From: Phenylobacterium sp.
GTDB lineage: Bacteria > Pseudomonadota > Alphaproteobacteria > Caulobacterales > Caulobacteraceae
Assembly (NCBI GenBank): GCA_018001015.1
Contig: JAGNIV010000006.1
Location: 1-64,000, forward strand
Length of the DNA stretch: 64,000 nucleotides
Direction of reading: 5' to 3'
Of this stretch, positions 34,634 through 43,487 are shown piece by piece. The notes under the pieces are model-generated. The model was given only the letters and a program-made list of their open reading frames with translations. It ran no database searches and was not told the DNA's origin. The translations under genes and the position numbers were made by a program. Each line of letters opens with the position of its first letter. Position 1 is the stretch's first letter.

Positions 34634-35680
34634 TTACGGCGCGACCTTGGTCAGGTGAGCGGTCATCGCGGCGCCAAGGGGTCTGACGGCGGCGTCGTCC
34701 AGGAAGGCGACCCTCACCCGCTCCAGGTCGGCGGCCAGACTCGGGGTCAGCTCCACCTCCGATGCGGTCAGCGACCGATCCAGGGGGCGGCGCACGAGGT
34801 GATCGATCCGGCCGTCAGGCCGCGGGACGCCGACCATCGGGATCACCGCGGTCTCGATCTCCGGGCCAGCGATGGTCTGGACCATGCCCGCGTCGTGCGC
34901 GGCCTTCATCCGCTCGGAAATCGCCACCAGCGCCTCAAACGCGGGCGGCTCTGTCGAATCGGCAAGGTCCATCAGCCGCTGCAACACGATCGGGGCCGCG
35001 CCGGGGGTGCGGTGACGGTCGTTGGCGACGGTCATCACCACGCCATCCAGCCGGAACGCCCTCTGGCCGGAGACACCGTTCAGAATGTAGCAGATCAGCC
35101 CATCCACCCTCTGATCATCCTCTCCCACCAGGAACAGCTGATGGCGCAGGATGAACACCTCTCCGGTATGGGAGAAGGACGGGTCGAACACCCGGAAGAA
35201 CAACCGGCTTCCGCGTCGCCAAATGATGAACAGATCCGGAACGATTTCGCCGGTGTTGCGAAACGCGACCCGGAATCCGGCATAGACGCCGGGATAGGCG
35301 TGCCCCTCGCGCTCCACCTCCCGCGCGCTTTGCGGACGCGAGTGCTCTGTGCCCGCCAGGTACTGGTCGGCGTCAGGCTGGGTCGGCCGGGGTTCGGGCG
35401 CCGCCGGCGGCGCCGGGGCCGGAGCCTCACCGTCAAGGGCTCGGCGGAAGGCTTCGATGGGCAGATCCCAGGACAGTTGGCTGAAGCCGGGGGCCCGGGC
35501 GGCGACAATCTCGGTCAGGGTCGCCAGATAGGGGCCGCGGGGGGTGGCGAGCCCTCGCACCCAGCGACTGACCAGCGACTTGTCCGCCCGCGCCTCCGAC
35601 GCCAGGGCGCCGCGGCTGATGTTCAGCAGCTTCATGGCCAGGCTGAGCCGGGCTCCGAATTCCAGGGCGTCGTCGGTCAT
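34634..35680 (-). CDS. HTH regulator with unknown C-terminal domain
   Basis: 348 residues. N-terminal XRE-like helix-turn-helix (FGARLSLAMKLLNISRGALA, then ADKSLVSRWVRGLATPRG). A Pro/Ala linker (about 87-105) joins a large beta-rich domain I do not recognise (YPGVYAGFRVAFRNTGEIVP, then LFFRVFDPSFSHTGEVFIL), which may sense a ligand. Divergent from the secreted Asn-Gly-repeat gene; the gap carries the phased TGC array, 11-110 bases upstream of its own ATG. So autoregulation and control of the repeat protein are likely (inference). Confidence 0.7.
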   Translation of the reverse strand: MTDDALEFGARLSLAMKLLNISRGALASEARADKSLVSRWVRGLATPRGPYLATLTEIVAARAPGFSQLSWDLPIEAFRRALDGEAPAPAPPAAPEPRPTQPDADQYLAGTEHSRPQSAREVEREGHAYPGVYAGFRVAFRNTGEIVPDLFIIWRRGSRLFFRVFDPSFSHTGEVFILRHQLFLVGEDDQRVDGLICYILNGVSGQRAFRLDGVVMTVANDRHRTPGAAPIVLQRLMDLADSTEPPAFEALVAISERMKAAHDAGMVQTIAGPEIETAVIPMVGVPRPDGRIDHLVRRPLDRSLTASEVELTPSLAADLERVRVAFLDDAAVRPLGAAMTAHLTKVAP

Positions 35681-35690
35681 CTTGGCTCAG

Positions 35691-35790
35691 TTGCAACGGG
35701 TGAAAGAGAGTAAATCCGCGCCTGCAACTGTTTGCAACCACCTGCCTGTCATTGCACCGCCCTGCCCGCCATTGCACCTGCAATGCAACC
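35691..35790. promoter_or_regulatory. 10-bp-phased TGC repeat array (operator-like)
   Basis: TGCAAC occurs at 35692, 35723, 35733 and 35784, TGCACC at 35753 and 35773, and TGCC at 35743 and 35763. From 35723 to 35773 TGC falls every 10 bases, all on one face of the helix. Three 20-base units stand at 35721, 35741 and 35761; the last two begin CCTGCC and contain CATTGCACC. Confidence 0.7.
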
Positions 35791-35884
35791 GGTCCCCGCC
35801 GCACAAAGGGGTCATCGCCGGCCAGACGCCGCCGGCACCTTTCCCAGGGCCAAGGCCCAGCAGACACCAAGCGGAGACAGACCC

Positions 35885-36259
35885 ATGCGCAAGATCCTCA
35901 CCATCGCCCTCCTCACCGCCGCCGCCCTCGCCACGGCCGCTCCCGCCTCCGCCGGGGTCAAGGCGAATGGCCGCTCCGCGAACGGCGTCTGGTACAACGG
36001 CATCAGCAAGAACGGCGTCAGCTACAACGGCGTCAGCTACAACGGCGTCAGCTACAACGGCGTCAGCTACAACGGCATCAGCTACAACGGCATCAGCAAG
36101 AACGGCATCAGCTACAACGGCAAGAGCGTGAACGGCGTCCGCTTCAATGGCGTCAGGATGAACGGCCTGGCGACCAAGGGCGTCGCGACCGAGACCCCCA
36201 TCGCGCCCCTGGTCAACCGGGTGACCCTCGCCAATGGCGCCGTGGTCGCCATCCGCTAG
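35885..36259 (+). CDS. secreted Asn-Gly pentapeptide-repeat protein
   Basis: 124 residues from ATG 35885. A signal peptide (about 1-23, ending APASA) is followed by fourteen five-residue units beginning Asn-Gly (residues 28-97): NGRSA, NGVWY, NGISK, four exact NGVSY, NGISY, NGISK, NGISY, NGKSV, NGVRF, NGVRM, NGLAT. The remaining C-terminus (TPIAPLVNRVTLANGAVVAI) is short. It is not the canonical A(D/N)LXX pentapeptide pattern because Gly follows Asn. Exported to the periplasm or beyond; function unknown. A terminator follows, then the ADYC-like gene. Confidence 0.82.
   Translation: MRKILTIALLTAAALATAAPASAGVKANGRSANGVWYNGISKNGVSYNGVSYNGVSYNGVSYNGISYNGISKNGISYNGKSVNGVRFNGVRMNGLATKGVATETPIAPLVNRVTLANGAVVAIR
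35966..36175 (+). repeat. 15-bp tandem repeat array in the Asn-Gly protein gene
   Basis: Fourteen 15-base units starting AAC/AATGGC. Four consecutive copies of AACGGCGTCAGCTAC at 36011-36070 are identical, which favours recent slippage. Confidence 0.9.
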
Positions 36260-36330
36260 CGTCCATTGCGATCTTACGGGTTCAAACGGATCGGATAGAA
36301 CGGGCTCCAGGCTCAAGCCAGACCGTCTTG

Positions 36331-36365
36331 CCCCCCGCCGGTTCCCCGGCGGGGGTTTCGACGCG
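36331..36365 (+). terminator. terminator of Asn-Gly repeat gene
   Basis: CCCCCGCCGG and CCGGCGGGGG form a ten-base stem around TTCC, followed by TTTCG. About 75 bases past the stop. Confidence 0.8.
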
Positions 36366-36397
36366 ATGCCCCCCAAACCGCGCCGCCGCCCCGGCAA

Positions 36398-36510
36398 GAG
36401 CCCTTTCCAATCTCACCGACTCAATTAACTCGGACAAAATGCGGCTCTAATTCAAAAGCTTAGAGCATTTCTCGATCCGATAGCCGTTTCACACTTATCG
36501 GAAAATCCTC
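36398..36510. repeat. composite palindromic repeat, copy 1
   Basis: Two linked palindromes: GAGCCCTTTCC...GCGGCTC and GAGCATTTCTCGATCCGATA, joined by TAATTCAAAAG. An inverted homologous copy stands at 39155-39270. A small palindrome family typical of alphaproteobacterial intergenic DNA. It forms the leader of the ADYC-like gene. Confidence 0.8.
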
Positions 36511-36524
36511 GGAGGATTTCCAAC

Positions 36525-37325
36525 GTGACCGCTCCACGCCTTCGGCTGGCCCTGCTCGGCATGTTACTGGCCGGATTTAGCGGTCTGGCCTCTGAATCCC
36601 TCGCCGCCGCCAAGGCCACATTGCGCGTGGAGGGCGAGACCTTCGTGCTGACCCTGGCCGATGGCAAGCGGTTGACCTCGACCGATCTCGTCGGCGCCGA
36701 ACTCGAAACCCAGGACGGCCAAACCATCCGCATCGACGCCGTGGCCCCGGCCAAGGAGCGCCCGAGCCTGCTGCTGCACAGCTTCAGCGTCCTCGATGCG
36801 ACGACCAAGACCTGGACCCCGGTCTGCGACCCCGACGCCTATGGCCGCAGGGTCGGGTTTCCCGTGGCGGGGCGTTGGAATGGACGCGGAAACTACATCA
36901 AGGACCCGGCCAAATGGTTCCTGGCCTGCACCGCCGGGTCGCGGGGCAAGTGCATCGTGTGGGGCTACGACCCCTGGGGGCGCGGGCCCCGCCAGGAAGA
37001 CCTCGCCCCGCTCTATCGCGCCTGCCAGTTCACCGTGCGCGCCAACTATGACGGCCGGGGCGAGGCCCACACCCGTGACGGCACCGAGATCGACCTGGCC
37101 GACATCTTCTCGATCCAGACCCACGAGAGCCTGACCGATCCCCGATTCACCTTCGAGGCGGGCTGGGGCCCCAGGGGCGCTGTCTGCGTCGCCGCCACCC
37201 GCTGGCCCGATCTCCTGCCGCTGGAAGCGCTCCTGAAGAGCACGCCGCGCCTGGGCGGTCCCTGCACGGAGGAGAAGGCCAAACGCCGAGGGGCGCTGAT
37301 CTTCACGCGAATTGTCCGGCGCTGA
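36525..37325 (+). CDS. ADYC-domain-like secreted protein
   Basis: 266 residues. Signal peptide about 1-28 (LALLGMLLAGFSGLASESLA). The central part (about 110-215) reads WTPVCDPDAYGRRVGFPVAG, ACTAGSRGKCIVWGYDPWG, YRACQFTVRANYDGRGEAHT and RDGTEIDLADIFSIQ, close to the ADYC domain known from myxobacteria, where such proteins often stand next to or contain Asn-Gly repeats. Paired Cys residues suggest disulfides, so an extracytoplasmic place. Function unknown. The ADYC call is from memory of the motif, not from a search. Confidence 0.65.
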   Translation: MTAPRLRLALLGMLLAGFSGLASESLAAAKATLRVEGETFVLTLADGKRLTSTDLVGAELETQDGQTIRIDAVAPAKERPSLLLHSFSVLDATTKTWTPVCDPDAYGRRVGFPVAGRWNGRGNYIKDPAKWFLACTAGSRGKCIVWGYDPWGRGPRQEDLAPLYRACQFTVRANYDGRGEAHTRDGTEIDLADIFSIQTHESLTDPRFTFEAGWGPRGAVCVAATRWPDLLPLEALLKSTPRLGGPCTEEKAKRRGALIFTRIVRR

Positions 37326-37334
37326 TCGTGCCTT

Positions 37335-37383
37335 GAGCACGATGCGATCAGGCGGAATCGCCTGATCGTTGAATCGTGCTCTA
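37335..37383. repeat. palindromic repeat (GAGCACGAT type)
   Basis: A nested inverted repeat: GAGCACGAT / ATCGTGCTC with inner GATCAGGCG / CGCCTGATC, ending CTAG. First of four such elements in the 247-base gap between the ADYC-like gene and the next. Confidence 0.8.
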
Positions 37384-37396
37384 GATTCAAGAGGTT

Positions 37397-37448
37397 GAGC
37401 GCGTTCTAATCGCAAAACCGGGTTCCACTTTTGCGGAACGCGCTCTAG
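37397..37448. repeat. palindromic repeat (GAGCGCGTTC type), copy 1
   Basis: GAGCGCGTTC ... GAACGCGCTC with CTAG end. Copy 2 follows at 64 bases distance with two base differences. Confidence 0.85.
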
Positions 37449-37460
37449 ATTCAAGAGTTT

Positions 37461-37512
37461 GAGCGCGTTCTGGTCGCAAAACCGGGTTCCACTTTTGCGG
37501 AACGCGCTCTAG
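37461..37512. repeat. palindromic repeat (GAGCGCGTTC type), copy 2
   Basis: Same as copy 1 except two bases (TGG for TAA region). A degenerate third copy runs to about 37575 and supplies the stop of the next gene. Confidence 0.85.
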
Positions 37513-37572
37513 ACCCCTGATAATTCGAGCCTTTTCTTTGCCGAACCGGCGTCCGCTTCGGCGGAAAGGTGT

Positions 37573-38019
37573 CTACCGCGGCCGGTCGGCCAAGGTCTGG
37601 CCACGGGCGACGCAGTCGCGCAGGCCGGGCGTCAGGTCGGCGCGCAGGATGGCGGCCTTGTTGGGCTGGCCGTCGCCGTGCTTGAGGCCGGCGTACCAGG
37701 CCGGCAGCAGGTCATCGACGACGCGCTTGGCCGCCTCCGGCCCCACCTGCTTCGCCAGAACCTGGGCGTCGTAGATGATGCGGTCGGCGACTGCGTAGAC
37801 CTCGCGCATCAGGTCGAGGTCGGCCTGGGACGGATTGTTCTCGGGCTTGGTGAGCCCAATGAAGCCCCCCAGACGCAGCTCGCAAAGATGGTCCTTGCGC
37901 AGGTAGTAGAGCCTGGCGTCCTCCACGTGCTGGGTGACCGGCTGGGCCGAGGCTGGCGGAGCGGCCGCCAGAAGCGCGCCCGCCGCAAGGGTCGACAAGA
38001 TCGGAAATCTTATGCCCAT
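37573..38019 (-). CDS. small secreted protein, unknown function
   Basis: 148 residues from ATG 38019 with signal peptide (FPILSTLAAGALLAAAPPASA). Helical mature part with two Cys (DHLCELRLGGFIG, then LRDCVARGQ) that may pair. Family not recognised; periplasmic. The TAG stop lies in the end of a degenerate palindromic repeat. Confidence 0.7.
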   Translation of the reverse strand: MGIRFPILSTLAAGALLAAAPPASAQPVTQHVEDARLYYLRKDHLCELRLGGFIGLTKPENNPSQADLDLMREVYAVADRIIYDAQVLAKQVGPEAAKRVVDDLLPAWYAGLKHGDGQPNKAAILRADLTPGLRDCVARGQTLADRPR

Positions 38020-38264
38020 CACGCACCCTCCGTTGGGCGCAGGCGCGCCGAATGCCGCCTCGGCCAACGAGGGAGGATACACCCGTGCGGCGCGGGGGCC
38101 GAATCCGCCCGCGCGCGTCGGTCGGCGTGAATGTGGGGACGCTGATCCGCGGCGGATTTCTGGGGGGGTATTCGCCGTCGGTGCTCTTGCATTCGCGTCG
38201 CATTAGCCCGACCCTGGGGAAGGTCGCGCCGGTTCGCCGCGGATCGAAATCCCCGGTGGTTGGC

Positions 38265-39122
38265 ATGAACCTGAAGACTGAGATCGCGGCCGCGCGCTAT
38301 GTGATGACCGCCCAGCGGCTGGTCACCAGCCACATGGCGCTGTTCGGCGGCGATGTGATCGACGGCTTCATCTTCCAGGCGGTGATGGCGGCCAATATCG
38401 CCCACGTGGACTCAAGTCCCGGCGCCCCCAGCCCCTGGGCCGACCTCGACACCCCGCAAGTTCCGCTGGAGAGCCGCAGGCCGATCGCCATCAGCGCCCT
38501 GGCGGCCTCCCTCGACATGCCCCGTCAGACGGTGTGGCGGCGGCTGCAGCGGCTGATCAATGCCGAGGAGATCCTGCAGACCCCGGCCGGCGTGCTGGCG
38601 CCGCCGGGCGATCCGCGCGGCAACACCTATGACACGGCCCTGACGGTCAACACCGACCTGCTGACCGCCTTCCTGCGGGACTCCCAACTGGAGGACGCGG
38701 CGCGCGACCGTGAACGGCTCGCCGCCCTGGCCCTGCTGGAGCGGCCGGGCGCCCCTCACCGGACAATCGGGCGGCTGAGCACCACCTTCATCCTCTATGT
38801 GATCACCGAGTTCGCCCGCCGCACCACCGGCGACCTGGTGGACGGCTACATCCAGGTGGGCCTGGCCCTGGCCTGCGCCAGCCCCGGGCGCGACGGACAG
38901 CCAAGACCGATCGCCGCGGCGCCGACCCGGGAGGTCGCCGAGCTCACCGGCCTGCCTGAGGAGACCATGCGCCGCCGGCTGCAGGGTCTGGTGACGGGCG
39001 GCTTCGCCGAGCGGACACCGCGCGGCTACGCGCCGCTCTGGCTATCAGGCGCCGGCCTGCCCGACGCTCTGGCGATTGGCGTCCACCGGCTAACCCGCCA
39101 GCTGGCGCGGCTGGAGACCTGA
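38265..39122 (+). CDS. putative two-winged-helix transcription regulator
   Basis: 285 residues from ATG 38265; the frame is open from 38052 but those residues are not protein-like. Two helix-turn-helix-like blocks are seen: AISALAASLDMPRQTVWRRL (about 85-115) and REVAELTGLPEETMRRRLQG (about 220-250). So it looks like an internal duplication of a winged-helix unit. Between them are helical regions that could bind a small molecule. Family not recognised; the target is unknown. Divergent from the 148-residue secreted protein gene. Confidence 0.65.
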   Translation: MNLKTEIAAARYVMTAQRLVTSHMALFGGDVIDGFIFQAVMAANIAHVDSSPGAPSPWADLDTPQVPLESRRPIAISALAASLDMPRQTVWRRLQRLINAEEILQTPAGVLAPPGDPRGNTYDTALTVNTDLLTAFLRDSQLEDAARDRERLAALALLERPGAPHRTIGRLSTTFILYVITEFARRTTGDLVDGYIQVGLALACASPGRDGQPRPIAAAPTREVAELTGLPEETMRRRLQGLVTGGFAERTPRGYAPLWLSGAGLPDALAIGVHRLTRQLARLET

Positions 39123-39154
39123 AGCCCCCCTGCCCTTCAGGGCGGGCCGAACTT

Positions 39155-39266
39155 GAGCATTTTCCGATAAGTGTGAAACGGTTATCGGATCGAAAAATGC
39201 TCCAAACTTTTGAATTAGAGCCCATTTTTACCCGATCTGATTGAGTCAATCAGATCGGAAAGGGCT

Positions 39267-39270
<4 letters not shown>
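39155..39270. repeat. composite palindromic repeat, copy 2 (inverted)
   Basis: Reverse complement homologue of 36398-36510: GAGCATTTTCCGATAAGTG with GCTCC, then GAATTAGAGCCC and GGGCTCTAG. Its last bases contain the TAG stop of the sterol desaturase gene (39267-39269). Confidence 0.82.
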
Positions 39271-40192
<922 letters not shown>

Positions 40193-40193
<1 letters not shown>

Positions 40194-40579
40194 CAGGCGA
40201 CGCCCGCCGGCGGCCAGCTATCAAAGGCCAGGCGGGCGCGCGGCGCGGAGACATCGGCCAGGTCGAGTTTCAGCACCCCGTCGCGGAAGCTGGCGGCGAC
40301 GGCCTGGGCCCAGGGGATGTGGCGGGCGGCGTAGCCGTCGCCCACCTCGCACAGCACCAGGGCCGAGGCCCCGGAGCGGGCGAGCGCCCCTCGCCCGTCA
40401 TTGGTCACCCAGAGCCCGTCCAGGGCCTTGCCCGGAAACTCGTCGGCGAACAGAGCCCGGGCGCGGGCCTCGCTGAGCGGCGACATCGGCTTGGCGATCT
40501 TGGCCCAGGCGGCCAGCGCCACCAGCAGGGCCACGGCCGCGAATGATCCAGCGAACTGGATCGCAAATCCCTTGTCCAA
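40193..40579 (-). CDS. membrane-anchored hypothetical protein
   Basis: 128 residues. An N-terminal TM segment (FAGSFAAVALLVALAAWAKI) and a small C-terminal domain (LFADEFPGKALDGLWVTNDG, then VSAPRARLAFDSWPP). Family not recognised. Its overlap with the sterol desaturase gene suggests a joint role. Confidence 0.65.
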
Positions 40580-40714
40580 AGCGTTTTCTCCCTGGGCCGA
40601 AGGTCCGCCGTGGACGGACCAGCGTCAAGGGGCGCGGACGAGCAGGGCCCGGTCGCGGCCCGCGGGCTGGCGCTCAGCTTCGCAAGGGCGGCTTAGGCCG
40701 CCAAAGGCGCCCGT

Positions 40715-41503
40715 CTACGGCGCCGTCCGATACCGTTCAGCAGCGTGGACCTGGGCGAAACCGGGGAGCATGGCCTGGCGGGCGGCCTGGTAGGCGTCCC
40801 AATGTGCGGCGTCGGGGAGCGGCGGGATGGTCACCGTTTCGCGGCGATCGAACCCGACCAGGGCCGCGTCCACGAGTTCGCCGACATCCATCATCGCCCG
40901 AGCCGCGCTGGAGTCGGCGCCGGAGCGTTCCCAGATCTCCGTGCGGGTCGCCGACGGTAGAACCGCCTGGACATAGACCCCCCTGGGTCCCAGCTCGACG
41001 TTCAGGCCCTGCGACAGGAACAGCACGAAGGCCTTGGTGGCGCCGTAGACGCTCATCCCGAACTCGGGCGCCAGGCCGACCACCGAGCCGATGTTGACGA
41101 TCGCGCCCTCCCCGGCCTGCGCCAGGCGCGGCGCCACGGCGCTGGCCAGTCGCACGACGGCGGTCGTGTTAAGCGCCACCAGTTGCGCGATCTCGTCCGT
41201 GGACCGTTCGATGAACCCTCCGCTCAACGCCGCGCCGGCATTGTTGATGAGCACCCCGATATTGTGGTCGTCGCGCAAGCGGGCCTCCGCGACGGCCAGG
41301 TCTTCCAGCTTGGTGAGGTCCGCCGGCAGAATGTCGATCTCCACGCCGGCTTCTTTTCGCAGGTCGGAAGCCAGGGCCTGCATCCGCGCTTCGTCGCGGG
41401 CGACCAGCACCAGATTGTGACCCCGCCGGGCGAAGCGATGAGCGTAGGTCGCGCCGATGCCACTGGAAGCGCCGGTGATGAGAACGGTCGGTTTTCCGGT
41501 CAT
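40715..41503 (-). CDS. short-chain dehydrogenase/reductase
   Basis: 262 residues from ATG 41503. NAD(P) motif TGASSGIGATYAHRF, NNAGAAL, active site VNIGSVVGLAPEFGMSVYGATK (Ser, YxxxK). Classical SDR of the DltE/YqjQ type. It lies 46 bases behind the MFS gene, divergent from an HxlR regulator; likely part of the same regulated operon. Confidence 0.88.
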   Translation of the reverse strand: MTGKPTVLITGASSGIGATYAHRFARRGHNLVLVARDEARMQALASDLRKEAGVEIDILPADLTKLEDLAVAEARLRDDHNIGVLINNAGAALSGGFIERSTDEIAQLVALNTTAVVRLASAVAPRLAQAGEGAIVNIGSVVGLAPEFGMSVYGATKAFVLFLSQGLNVELGPRGVYVQAVLPSATRTEIWERSGADSSAARAMMDVGELVDAALVGFDRRETVTIPPLPDAAHWDAYQAARQAMLPGFAQVHAAERYRTAP

Positions 41504-41549
41504 TTGAATGTTTTCTCTATGTGAATCAGAAGATTGACTGTCGTGATCG

Positions 41550-42764
41550 TCACGATGTCGCCGGGTCGGCTTGCCGGGCCCGCAAGCTGATCGGCACGAA
41601 GACGGCGGTGGCGAGCAGCGACGCGCCAAGCATGACCGCCGCCAATGAGATCGTCGCCGCCATGGGAAGCACGCTGGCCAGGGCCGAACCGATGGCGGCG
41701 CAGCCCATCTGCAGGAAGCCCAGCAACGCCGACGCCAGGCCGGCCTCGCGCCCAAAGGGCTGCAGGGCGATGGCGGCGCCCAGCGGGTTGATCACACCCA
41801 TTCCAAAGAGAAACAGCGAAAGACCCACCGTCAACGCGGTCAGGCCGGGCGCCCCGGACGTGGCGAGCATGACGCCCGCGCCCACCACGGCGAAGCCGAG
41901 CCCGATCAAGGCCGCGACCACCGGCCCGTGCCGCCGGGCCAACCTGGGCGCCAGGAACCCCGCCGCGAAGACTATGACCACGGTCGCCGCGAAGTAGAGC
42001 GCCATCTGCAGGCCGCTCAGACCGAGCACGCTGATCAGCACCGCCGGAGCCGTCGCGAAGAATGTGTAGAGCGCGCCGATGATGAGGCTGACCGCCAACG
42101 CGGGAAGGATGAATCGCGCGTCGGTCGCCAGCCTGACATAGCCGGAAGCGACGGCCGTGAGGCTCAACGCCTCTCGCCGGGCGGCGGGATGGGTCTCGCC
42201 CAGCGTTCGCCAATAATATCCCGCCAGGACGACCGCGAAGGTCGCGACGCCCAGGAAAATGACCTGCCACCCGAACAGGCTGTTGGCGGCATTGCCGATC
42301 AGCGGTGAAAATCCGGGCGAGGCCGCCATCACGACCATGGTGAGCGCGAGCGCCCGCGTCAGCGCCTCTCCCTCGAAGAGGTCGCGCGCGATCGCTCGCG
42401 ACAGAACCGAGGCGGCGCATGCGCCGAGCGCCTGGGTGACCCGCCCCAGGATCAGCAGCGAGATGTCCCCCGCCAGGGCGCACATCGCGCTGCCGACAAC
42501 AAAGGTCGCGAGTCCGCCGAGCACCAGCCACTGGCGTCCGAACCGGTCCGAGAGAGGCCCAACGAAAATCTGGCCGAAGGCGAAGGCGACGAAAAAGCTG
42601 CTCAGCGTCAGCGCGAGGTCTCGCGGCGTCACGCCGAGATCCACGCCGATCTGGGGAAATGCCGGCAGGATGATGTTGGTCGCCAGGGAACCCAGCGCGG
42701 CGAGGCCCGCGAGAAGGAATAGCGTCCCGGGCGTCAGGTCAGTCCGCGCCCGTTCGGCCTCCAT
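41550..42764 (-). CDS. MFS drug efflux transporter (Bcr/CflA type)
   Basis: 404 residues from ATG 42764, twelve TM helices. MFS signature GPLSDRFGRQWLVLGG (loop 2-3), SRAIARDLFEGE and PGFSPLIGNA as in Bcr/CflA exporters. Inner membrane; exports drugs or metabolites with proton exchange. First gene of an operon with the SDR, 136 bases from the divergent HxlR gene and its operator-like palindrome. Confidence 0.9.
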   Translation of the reverse strand: MEAERARTDLTPGTLFLLAGLAALGSLATNIILPAFPQIGVDLGVTPRDLALTLSSFFVAFAFGQIFVGPLSDRFGRQWLVLGGLATFVVGSAMCALAGDISLLILGRVTQALGACAASVLSRAIARDLFEGEALTRALALTMVVMAASPGFSPLIGNAANSLFGWQVIFLGVATFAVVLAGYYWRTLGETHPAARREALSLTAVASGYVRLATDARFILPALAVSLIIGALYTFFATAPAVLISVLGLSGLQMALYFAATVVIVFAAGFLAPRLARRHGPVVAALIGLGFAVVGAGVMLATSGAPGLTALTVGLSLFLFGMGVINPLGAAIALQPFGREAGLASALLGFLQMGCAAIGSALASVLPMAATISLAAVMLGASLLATAVFVPISLRARQADPATS

Positions 42765-42863
42765 CGTCGAACCCGTTTTCAACAAGATGTTCTCGCCTCG
42801 ATCAATCACCTGGCCCCATGTCCGCCGGGACCCAGTCAACGGTTGCCAGCGGCCCACCATCAC

Positions 42864-42886
42864 GTTACTCTTATTATGAGAGTGAC
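42864..42886. promoter_or_regulatory. palindromic operator between MFS and HxlR genes
   Basis: GTTACTCT-N7-AGAGTGAC: arms of eight bases with one mismatch around TATTATG, ending 14 bases before the HxlR start. HxlR proteins bind such short palindromes near their own start. TATTATG also looks like a -10 box. Confidence 0.65.
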
Positions 42887-42900
42887 TGAGAGCGCGTCAA

Positions 42901-43404
42901 ATGAAAGCGAAATCTTTTTCCGGAATGCGATGCTCGGTCGCGGGTGCGCTGGAGATGATTGGCGACCGCTGGACCCTCCTGTTGCTGCGTGATCTCGGCC
43001 TGGGCCTTGCCCGGTTTGAAGAGTTCCAATCGAGCACGGGCATCGCCAACACCACCTTGTCGACGCGGCTCAAGGAGCTCGAACGGCACGGTGTCGTCGA
43101 GCGGATCCGGTATCGCGAGCGACCGCCGCGAGATGAGTATCGCCTCACCGAAAAGGGTCGGGACCTCTGGAAGGTGATCACGGCCTTGCGCGAATGGGGG
43201 GACCGTTGGGACGCGTCCGGCTACGGCGCCCCGACCATTGAAGTGGTGGACCGGGACACGGAGCGCGAACTGCGCCTGGCTCTTGTCGATCCGCAGACCG
43301 GCCAGTCGGTGCCGCGCGAACGCGTGACGTATCGGCCGGGTCCCGGCGCGGACGAGGCCGTGCACGCCCTGCTCCAGCGAGCGTCCGCGAGGCCGGCAAG
43401 TTGA
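42901..43404 (+). CDS. HxlR-family transcription regulator
   Basis: 167 residues. HxlR signature: MRCSVAGALEMIGDRWTLLL with LRDLGLGLARFEEFQ, then ANTTLSTRLKELERHGVVER and YRLTEKGRDLW. Cys 11 may sense quinones or aldehydes as in other HxlR members (inference). Longer than the usual 110-120 by a C-terminal tail of about 55 residues of unknown use. It probably controls the divergent MFS-SDR operon. Confidence 0.92.
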   Translation: MKAKSFSGMRCSVAGALEMIGDRWTLLLLRDLGLGLARFEEFQSSTGIANTTLSTRLKELERHGVVERIRYRERPPRDEYRLTEKGRDLWKVITALREWGDRWDASGYGAPTIEVVDRDTERELRLALVDPQTGQSVPRERVTYRPGPGADEAVHALLQRASARPAS

Positions 43405-43487
43405 GCCTGCGCATCCCAGCGCCCTTTCCGTGAGCCCTGGCGAACCACGGCCAGCACCGCCCCCCTTGTGACCAGAGAGATCAGAGT

